Assembly (NCBI GenBank): GCA_039583875.1
Contig: CM077153.1
Span: 115,316,568 to 115,380,567, forward strand
From: Platanthera guangdongensis
Lineage: Eukaryota > Streptophyta > Magnoliopsida > Asparagales > Orchidaceae
Reading direction: 5' to 3'
DNA length: 64,000 nucleotides
In this document: piece after piece, positions 56,540 to 64,000 of the stretch
How positions within the stretch are numbered: the stretch's first letter is position 1
How the letters are laid out: every line of letters begins with the position of its first letter
Translations under genes and position numbers: made by a program
Notes under the pieces: generated by a model
What the model saw: only the letters and a program-made list of their open reading frames with translations
Told to the model about the DNA's origin: nothing
Database searches by the model: none

Positions 56540-57195
56540 TCAGTATTGTACCTGAAAGGAAAACAAGCGTGGATAGTTCAACATTGGTGTCAATGAATTA
56601 AGAAATTCAGGTTGATACAAAGTTCTCTTGTCATCAATGACTGAATCAAAAGAGTAGTATATCATTTTGTTCTCTAGGAATTGTAGAAGAGTCTTATTGT
56701 TCAATATATTCACATGCTTATTCAAAGGTGTGAATAAAGCTCTTTTTCCAATGTAATTTATATCTCCGTCGCGTGAAGGCAAATTGGGAAATAATGCATT
56801 TATTATATCATCAATATATTTTCACTCTCCCATTCCATCCCCATTGTATCGGGGATCCTAATCATATCATCTTCAATGGTTATTTTCAAACCCTTCTCAA
56901 GTCATAGTAGATATTCAGTGAAGTTGTTATCATGTTTTGCTTTCATATTCCATTAGAGAGACTATTTTGACATAACTCCCTAAATATTATTGAATGGTAG
57001 TTGTGTTAATTATTCGTGTTCTTGTTTTAGTGACAACAACAGGTAGAACCTTATGAAAATCTCCTCCCATAATGACAAATTTTCCTCCAAAGAACATTTA
57101 CTTCAAGCATGTCGCTAAATGTACGATTAACAACCTCAACCGTCTTTCTATTCGCAATTGGTGTTCATCCAAAATTGTTATCGATGATTGCTTGA
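56540..57195 (-). pseudogene. PIF1-like helicase remnant (Helitron RepHel)
   Basis: On the minus strand LDE, then after one shift TPIANRKTVEVVNRTFSDML, then FGGKFVIMGGDFHKVLPVV (motif GGDFRQ as GGDFHK). Then IEDDMIRIPDTMG, LFTPLNKHVNILNN, YYSFDSVIDD and LYQPEFLNSLTP, the C-terminal part of plant PIF1-like helicases. In plants, dispersed degraded copies usually come from the RepHel protein of Helitrons. The helicase would unwind DNA in rolling-circle transposition. Frameshifts and stops, and loss of the NTPase Walker A part upstream, make it dead. It ends abruptly at 56540 before the GCPIMLLRN region. Confidence 0.82.
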
Positions 57196-57486
57196 TACCT
57201 TAAGTTAAATCTGACCGCTTTTTAAAACCACAAAATTTCGTGGCCTCCAATTAGTTCGGTATGTGAAATTTTGAATATGCAGTTCGGCATCCTGCCATAA
57301 TACTAGTGCAATACTTGAATACACTGTACCTATGAATTAAGATAATGCAGCCTACATTCCTAAATTATGCAGGAATAACATGGTAAATATATCTTTCCAA
57401 TTTTGCCCGATCCATCGATAAAAAAATAATTCATATATTTTATTTGTTATTACATCACTCATCCTACTGTATTTAAGTAGTAAAAT
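57196..57486. other. AT-rich stretch, no feature seen
   Basis: Possibly decayed upstream helicase sequence; no readable motif. Confidence 0.35.
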
Positions 57487-57600
57487 GGCCTTCATTGAGT
57501 AATGAAATTGTATGTAAGCTAGTAATTGGCCTTCATTGAGTAATGAAATTGTATGTAAGCTAGTAATTGGCCTGCATTGAGTAATGGAATTGTATTCAGA
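57487..57600. repeat. 41-bp tandem repeat, about 3 units
   Basis: Units with GGCCTTCATTGAGTAATGAA and ATTGTATGTAAGCTAGTAAT repeat with one or two changes. Confidence 0.85.
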
Positions 57601-57789
57601 TCATCTCACTTAGTAGGATATGATAACTCAACTTCTAGAAGACTCAACAAGATGTTGAAATCATTGAATGATTCATTTATCAGTGGTTAATTGAACGTTT
57701 ATAGTTTAGAATAATATTATTGAGATTATGAAAAAGTTTATTCATAATGTAAAACTCATTAATGATGATTGAATTTGGGTAATCTTCTA

Positions 57790-58060
57790 TCATACTGGGG
57801 TAATGATAACCATAGCTAGGAGACCTATTCCTGGCGCTACCACTGCCACCCCTTGCTCTCCCGCAGATGCGGCAGTGAAGGCTATTTTTTTTGGAGGCCC
57901 CAAACCTGGGGGCACCCCATGTTATCGATGTTCTGGCAGAGGGAACTTCGTAGTGCAATGCCTGACAATGAATTTACTTATTGAGGAATCGAGCGAGCCC
58001 AACATTGAGGCTGAGGACGCCGTCTTCGAGGAGATTACGACTGTTATAGAGGAAGGATGA
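57790..58060 (+). pseudogene. Gypsy Gag tail with a damaged zinc knuckle
   Basis: Reads PGGTPCYRCSGRGNFVVQC: the C-x2-C-x4-H-x4-C knuckle has Asn where the zinc-binding His should be. An acidic segment follows, ending at a stop near 58060. The upstream capsid is missing. It is collinear with the protease at 58262. Confidence 0.75.
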
Positions 58061-58261
58061 GAGAGACACTGATAGATTGCTAGAGTTAGGAGTCCCCTGT
58101 CGTCTCCTACACACCCCACATGCGAGTAGGATTGGTGCCGCACTATGATATTTTTCAAATATTTCCCGAGCACAGGAAGGCACTGCAAACTCATCATTTA
58201 TAGTTGTAGTTATGTAAATATAATCACCAAGAATGGGCTTGAGAGGATGCAACCTACTACC

Positions 58262-58657
58262 GACCCTCATCCGCATCCTTACCGTGTCCTATAAGTGTAT
58301 TTATCCACTATCCAGGTTACACAACAATGTCTGGTGTCGATTCACTTAAAGTCCACCAAGGACAAGGTCTGGTGTGATGTTATTCCGATGGACGTCACAC
58401 ACATTTTACTTGTACGACCTTGGTTATATGATCGCGAAACCACGTGTTATGGACGATCCAACACATGTGCTTTCTTCTATAAAGGACGAAAGATTACGCT
58501 TAACCGATCCCAAACCAGAGATTCCCCCAAGGGCAAGGTTGAGTCATCTGCTATTGCGGGGTCATTGAGGCCTCTTCATGTCTTGAAGAAGGGTGATTTC
58601 CTTAGAGAGCTTAGAGGCCGGGGTTATGTTTATAGTGACATCCACGATGAATTCTGA
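58262..58657 (+). pseudogene. Gypsy protease-region remnant
   Basis: Reads CLVSIHLKSTKDKVWCDVIP, MDVTHILLVRPWLYDRE and GRKITLNRSQ, the C-terminal half of a gypsy retropepsin domain and the linker towards RT. The active-site DTG/DSG is not readable in the preceding degenerate stretch. Confidence 0.7.
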
Positions 58658-58680
58658 GGCCTATACTGAGACTGAGATTA

Positions 58681-59824
58681 CTGACCTTGATGTTCGACAG
58701 TTGTTGGATGATTACGTAAATATTATACCCGAGGAACTCCCTAACGAGCTCCCCTCATAGAGGGATATCCAGTATGCGATCAATTTAGTTGCACGGGCAT
58801 CATTACCCAATTTACCCCATTATTGTTTGAATCCGACCGAACATGTCAAGCTGAAACGACAAGTCGATAATCTTCTTCGAAAGAATTTCATACGGGAATG
58901 CCCGAGCCATTGTGCAGCACCGACCCTTCTTACCCAAAAGAAAGACGTGAGTTGGCGCATGTGCATTGATATTCGTGCAATCAATAAAATCACAGTGAAC
59001 TGTCGTTTTACCATTCCATGTTTTGACGACCTCCTGGACTCGATGACTAGTGCCCAGAACTTTTTGAAGATCGACCTGCGTAGTGGGTACTATCAGAGTA
59101 GAGTTAGAGAGAGTGATGAGTGGAAGGTGGCCATCAAGATGAAGGGTGACTTGTGAGTGGCTAGTTATGTCATTCAGATTATCGAACGCGCCCAACATAT
59201 TCATGAGGGTGATGACACGTCCCACGACCCTACATTGGCAAATTTTTGGTCGTGTATTTTGATGATATATTAATATACAACCAGAGCCGCATCAAGTACG
59301 TGCACCACATTCGCCTGGTATTCGGGCTCATATAGAAGGAACATCTTTACATTTATCTGAAGAAGTGTTCGTTCTTGTTCGCGTTTGTTCACTTTTTGGA
59401 GTATATAGTTTCTGCTACTGGTATCTCGGTTTACCCTAACAAGGTCAAATCCATTTGTGAGTGGCCGGTTTCATCGAATATTCATGAGGCCCATAATTTT
59501 CATGGACTTGCCACCTTCTGTAGGAAGTTTGTCCGAGATTTTAGCTCTATTATGGCCCCAATTACGAGTTGCTTCTGTAAAGGTGAGTTTGTGTGGACGA
59601 AGGCCGCCACTCGAGCCTTCAGGGAGATTAAGGAAAGATTGTCTTCCGCTCCTGTCTTATGCTTACCAGATTTTTCCAAGGCTTTCGAGGTGGCCCGTGA
59701 TGCATCAGGAGTTGGGAATGGTGCTTTTCTTAGTCAGGAAGGTCATCCCGTTGCTTATTTCTGTGAGAAACTGAATGATGCCCGAAAAAGTACTCAAATT
59801 ATGATCGAGAGTTTTATGCCATAG
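58681..59824 (+). pseudogene. Gypsy reverse transcriptase and start of RNase H
   Basis: Reads HYCLNPTEHVKLKRQVDNLL, SWRMCIDIRAINKITV, IPCFDDLLDSM and FLKIDLRSGYYQSRVRE. Then, after a damaged stretch near 59155-59235, VVYFDDILIYNQSR with the YFDD box intact. LEYIVSATGISVYPNKVK, FHGLATFCRKFVRDFSSIMA and RDASGVGNGAFLSQEGHPVA (RNase H start) follow. Stops near 58758, 59155, 59335 and 59822 break it. It resembles the antisense scrap at 18226-18543. Confidence 0.9.
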
Positions 59825-60179
59825 TATATGTACTTCGCCACTGGTGTCATTACCTTTTGCATAAGTAATTTGTTTTCTATTCTTATCATCACACGCTATG
59901 AGGTATCTTGACATGCAGAGAAAATTAGGCCACCATTGCACGAAATGGGTGAAATTTATGCATGATTATCATTACGTTCACAAACACTGAGCGGGTGTCG
60001 AGAACAAGCCAACCGACAGTTTGAGTCGCCGAGCCAGCATCCTTCACACCATGAGCACCCGAGTTATGGGCTTTCAGTGTCTAGCTTATGATTACCCAGA
60101 GTGCCCAAATTTTGGTGACTTTTATGCGTACTATCGAGGTACCCTCCTGACTTTCGTGAGAGTTGTGTGATTTCTAACG

Positions 60180-60905
60180 TGTACTTATTCATGGGCTCTC
60201 ACCTCTGCGCTCCTTATGCATCCCTCCGAGATTTCCTCATCCGAGAGCTATACGCAGGCGGAGCAGTGTGGCACTTCGGGCGAGACATGATGATTGCGTT
60301 AGTCGAAGATCGCTTCTTCTGGCCTGGCTTGAAGTAGGACGTTACTCGGGTTGTTAAACATTGTCGAGTCTGTTAGACCGCGAGGGGATCTCGCCAACCC
60401 ACGAGATTGTACACTCCACTAGCCGTCCCGCAGAGGCCCTGGGTTGATATTAGTATGGATTTTGTACTTGGGTTCTCTCGTAATATGGGAAATTCTATTC
60501 GATCTTTATTGTGGTGGACCGTTTATCCAAGATGACCCATTTCGTTCCTTGTCGTAGAACTGCTGATGCGTCTCATGTGGCTGTGTGCTATTCTTTAGGG
60601 AGGTATTCAAGTATCACGGGTTACCGACTTTCATAGTCTCCGACCGTGACATTTGCTTCATGAGTTACTTTTGGAAGACGTTATTTATGAAGACTGATAC
60701 AACTTTGAAGTTCTCCTTCACCTACCACCCACAGACGGATGGTCAAACTGAGGTTATCAATCATATTCTAGGAATCATACTGTGTTGTCTTGTTGGGGAT
60801 AGTCCATCTACCTAGGATTTTGTTCTACCTATAACAAAGTTTGCATATAACAGTTTCGTCAATAATACCACAAGTTTGAGTTCATTCCATGTCATGTTAG
60901 TGTAT
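60180..60905 (+). pseudogene. Gypsy integrase remnant
   Basis: Reads LRDFLIRELYAGG, VEDRFFWPGLK and VVKHCRVC (zinc-binding), then VDISMDFVLGFS (first Asp). In shifted frames VSDRDICFMSYFW (second Asp) and FTYHPQTDGQTEVINHILG (Glu) complete the DDE set. At least three frame changes and stops near 60336 and 60375 occur. The C-terminal domain is lost at about 60905. Confidence 0.85.
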
Positions 60906-61969
60906 GAATCCTACTGTGTTGTCTTACTTTATTATTTTTAAAATTTGTCGCAATTGTGGGATAAAGGCTTGGGTGTTGTTGTCGCAATTGTGTAGCGCAT
61001 GTCTTTATTGCACATGTTTTTATTTTTCTTTTCGTTGTTAGTATTTTGTTTTATCACGCACGTTTGTTCGGATTATTGGTGACTGACCGACAAGACCTTA
61101 AATGAAAAGGTCCGTTAAATTAGGAGTAGTGTTGATTTATGCAAACTAGTGAGATGTCATACAAATTAAGCTATTATTATAAATATAGATCTGAAATTAT
61201 ATTTTCTTTCAAAATTATTATTTTGATGGAGAATCTCTAAAGCCATGTCATCATTTAGCTTGTACACCAAGAGCCAAAAATAACACCTTATTTATCCCCA
61301 TTTAACCCTTAACCAGCATTTGTCACAATGTTTACCTACAGCTGGCCGCTAGAGAGTCAAAACCCCCTTATTCCTTATAACCAGCCTTGGACAGTTGAAA
61401 CCCCCTTATTAAATATTATTTATTAAAAACCTAAAGCATTTTCCCTTTTAAACCACTTCTTGTCCCGTCAAAGTGAGCTGAGGAAGAAATGAAACTCCCA
61501 GCCACAACACGCCTCTACCCTTTCCGAGCGTCGACACCTCCTTCCCGCCTCTCGCTAGTCAGCGCCACCGACACCGGAGTCGTTCCAATTCTCCGATGAC
61601 TCCTTTCTCCTCCGCCTGTCCCCAGGGGTTACGACCTCGCCACCATTTTTCCTACCCATGCCGTCGACAACGATCCTCTTGGACTGCCACCTGCCCGAAC
61701 GACTTTGAAGGGGTTTCCTGAGGGTCCGACCACCTCGGCCGAGCCTTCCTCCGGCAACCTCCGACGATGTCGAACCACTAGTTCCTTTTGGCTGGCCCCG
61801 TAAGCTTCCTGTACAACATTCAAGAGCTTCCTAGAGCCTGATAACCTTCTATGTTTGCAGCCTGAGTCTCCTCCAGGCTTTGCCCTCCTCTTTGTGGCCG
61901 TCTTCATTTCCATTGAAGGTGTATTTCTCTTTCCTCGCTCCGTGACATGGTAAAATAATATGCTTAAAT
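60906..61969. other. Non-coding stretch between gypsy and copia remnants
   Basis: AT-rich to 61450, then a GC-richer, pyrimidine-rich part. A 94-codon antisense frame at 61629-61913 has no recognisable content. Confidence 0.35.
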
Positions 61970-62165
61970 GTATTCGATCTTGTTATAAAAGCATACTTTA
62001 AGGCCCATCTAGGGGCCCATTCTTCCCTCTTCTCTCTCTCTCTATTTGTATTAGTCCCATATCTTGGATTGAGATTTCTCTCTTCCTTCTTCCCCTATAT
62101 AAATGTATTCATATTTGTAATTATCAATTCAAGAAGTATATACAAGGTTTGGAGCTTTCTCTATA
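61970..62165 (+). mobile_element. Short copia 5' LTR
   Basis: Ends TTTCTCTATA immediately before a PBS, with a TATA box CTATATAAA at 62095-62103 and ATTAGTCCCATAT upstream, phrases usual in short copia LTRs. The start is uncertain (TGTTATAAAAGC at 61981 or slightly before). Confidence 0.65.
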
Positions 62166-62180
62166 TGGTATCAAAGCCAG
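62166..62180 (+). other. Primer binding site of the copia element
   Basis: TGGTATCAAAGCCAG directly after the LTR, a tRNA-iMet-type PBS with AAA in place of AGA. Confidence 0.8.
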
Positions 62181-63339
62181 CGATTCCGACCTCGCGGTCT
62201 CCCTTTCTCTAACCGCCCAGCTTGTCTCCTGTCCGCTATTCCTCTGCGATCTTGCACTCTACTCGCACCGGGTAGCGGCCTGTTCTACCCGTCCCTTCTC
62301 TCAGCGGCTTCTCCCTTGTTAAACCGCTGCCCTCTCCTCTTCTTCTCTTCCTCCCGTGGATCCACCCCTCCGTCCTTTTATACCCTCTCATCTCACCCCG
62401 TGGGCCCCACTTCCTTCTGCGGCTTCTCTTGCCGCTTGCGATTTCTCTCCTCTAGCCGCTCCTTCTCTCTCTCCTCTAGCCGCTCGAGTTCCTACTCGCG
62501 GCCTCTCTCCTCTAGCCGCTCGAGTTCCTACTCGCGGCCTCTCTCCTCTAGCCGCTCGAGTTCCTACTCGCGGCCTCTCTCCTCTAGCCGCTCGAGTTCC
62601 TACTCGCGGTCTCTCTCTTCTACCTGCTCGAGTTCTCTACCAGCCTCTCTGGAGGCCTGTTCATTCTCGCCGCGACCTGTTGTCTGTCCGCCACCTCGCT
62701 CTCTGCTTGTTTGCGGACTGCCTTGCCTGCGCCTTGTTCCTGCTTGCCGTCGTCCGTTTCCCTATCCGCCTGTCTCTACTCGCGGTTTCTCTGTTCGCTG
62801 TTGAGATCTGCCTGACCGTGCGAGCTGTCTCTTTCTCGCCCGCATCTTGGTCGCGGTCTCCTGCTCTCCTTCCCTCTGCCCGCTGCGAACGTCTTTCCCT
62901 GTTCGCTCCGCCTTTGGTCGCGGCCTCATCCAGCTGCTTGTGTTTTTCTACACCTTGACCGGGCGGTCTCTGCTCTAGTCGCGCCGGCTATCCTGTCGTG
63001 CGGATTGCTCTTATCCACCGGCCTCTCCCTCTCTTCTTGCGGACTGCTCCTGTCCGCTGCGGCCTGCATCCTGTGCTTTGCCGCTTCTGTGTTCATCTAG
63101 ACCGTGCGGACTGCTCCTTTGTTTCCGCATTTGGGTCGCGATCTGCCTAATCGCTGGTGTAACCACGCGGCCTGTTCCTGTTGCCAGGTGTTTGCTTCTG
63201 TTGCGATCTTCTCTTATCCGCTGCGACCTCTGTTTCTAGCCGCTGGTGCGTTGTCGCCGTGTCTACTGCGGACTTCTCCTTGCAACATGATCGGCTGTCC
63301 TCCGGGCTCCGTGGTGTCTGTTTCCGATGCTGGTACTTC
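62181..63339 (+). other. GC-rich repetitive segment where copia gag should be
   Basis: Two long overlapping frames (62316-62804 and 62356-62958) run through CT-rich DNA with repeated CCGCTCG, GCGGCC and TCGCGG words. Neither contains a capsid or zinc-knuckle motif, so gag seems absent or replaced. I treat the frames as chance results of low complexity. Confidence 0.55.
62475..62625. repeat. 36-bp tandem repeat, four units
   Basis: TCTAGCCGCTCGAGTTCCTA and CTCGCGGCCTCTCTCC repeat exactly three times and once with changes. In one frame this gives a 12-residue repeat (PLAARVPTRGLS). Confidence 0.9.
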
Positions 63340-64000
63340 ATGCCTCGCTCATAGCTCATCCTGGATTTTGGATTCCGGGGCCTCTCACCACATTACATCA
63401 CGGAAACCACCTCAATATTTGCCCTCCGTGCATCCCCAGTTCATTACTGTTGTTAGTGGACCACTCTTCCCGTCTCTGGTGCTACAGATATTCGCCTCAC
63501 TCCCTCCATTACTCTTCGATCTGCCCTTCATGTTCCGGGCTCTCCGTTCAACCTTCTCTCTATTGGCCGACTCACTGCTGACCTCGATTGTACTGTTAAT
63601 TTTTCTTCTAACTCATGTGTTGTGCAGGATCGCAAGACGCAAACCATCATTGGAAAAGGGCATATGTCAAATGGGCTCTATATCCTTAACCCGTCTCCTC
63701 CCACAGTGCTGACGTCCATCAGCTCCGTTGACTGGCACCGCCGTCTGGGTCATGCTCCTCTCAACATCCTCAAAAAATCTCTCCCCGACGTGTCCGAGTT
63801 CACATGTGAGTCCTGTATCTATGGGAAACATCATCGCTCTACGTTCTCCCCACATCCTTCTCGGCGTCCTGCTCCCTTTGATCTTGTTCACTCCGATATT
63901 TGGGGACCTTACAAAATTACAAGTGTTTTTGGATACCACTACTTTGTCACATTTGTCGATGACTACTCTCGGGTGACCTGGCTGTACCTCCTTCGTGACC
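63340..64000 (+). pseudogene. pol: Copia Pol, protease and start of integrase, runs off the window
   Basis: Reads SSWILDSGASHHITS (protease DSG). A frameshift between 63430 and 63474 follows, then an unbroken frame to the window end: SGATDIRLTPSITLRSALHV, DWHRRLGHAPLNILKK, CESCIYGKHH (GAG_pre-integrase zinc finger) and FDLVHSDIWGPYKI with the first integrase Asp. FVTFVDDYSRVTWLYL ends the visible part. It resembles Ale/Retrofit-type copia elements with short LTRs. With one shift and no gag it cannot mobilise itself. The rest lies outside. Confidence 0.88.

Noticed and set aside
62316..62958. Two long frames rich in Ser/Arg/Leu
   Set aside because: They arise from CT/CG-rich low-complexity DNA with 36-bp repeats and have no gag motif.

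Overview
This window looks like intergenic DNA from a flowering plant. It is a stack of nested, mostly dead LTR retrotransposons. It holds plant-type elements only: a SIRE-like Ty1/copia element, several Ty3/gypsy lineages (one chromoviral, one Tat-like with the extra archaeal-type RNase H), a large retrotransposon derivative with no coding capacity, and a Helitron-type PIF1 helicase remnant. Primer binding sites match plant initiator-tRNA-Met primed elements. The species cannot be named from the sequence. I found no convincing intact host gene, rRNA, tRNA gene or CRISPR array.

Layout. 1-7022 is a near-identical 3,635-bp tandem duplication carrying LTR pieces in opposite orientations. 6585-13738 is a broken chromoviral gypsy element: LTR end, PBS, gag, then foreign LTR pieces, integrase with a chromodomain-like tail, PPT and 3' LTR. 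13739-18543 holds an LTR-like fragment, a minisatellite of about 45 bp period, and an antisense gypsy RT scrap. 18844-27961 is a complete minus-strand SIRE-like element with open gag and pol, long LTRs and a perfect 5-bp target duplication (ctaat). 27967-30358 is a decayed gypsy element with an unrecognised acidic ORF.

30359-48435 reads best as one 18-kb minus-strand Tat-like element. From its 5' LTR (47314-48435) it runs through PBS, gag, protease, RT, RNase H, a second RNase H and integrase, then a 74-bp tandem array in the 3' UTR. Next comes an intron-containing gene in the opposite orientation with its own TATA box, then PPT and 3' LTR (30359-31469). Two younger insertions interrupt it. 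One is a 4.5-kb non-autonomous LTR element (42737-47244, target duplication tgtcc) at the very start of gag. The other is a probable solo LTR (33923-35733) inside the antisense gene. The Tat polymerase is dead: RT has YVGD in place of YVDD, and the integrase has Asn in place of the second catalytic Asp.

48436-54135 holds a dispersed repeat, a 57-bp tandem array, the truncated LTR and PBS of a second Tat-like element, and a copia 3' half with its LTR. 54137-57790 is AT-rich with a PIF1 helicase remnant and a terminal-type hairpin. 57790-60905 is a decayed gypsy gag-pol. 61970-64000 is the 5' part of a short-LTR copia element whose gag appears to be replaced by a repetitive GC-rich stretch; it runs off the window.

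The genes work together only as retrotransposon gag-pol cassettes. The SIRE-like element is the only one that still looks capable of encoding its proteins. The most unusual unit is the spliced antisense gene inside the Tat-like element.
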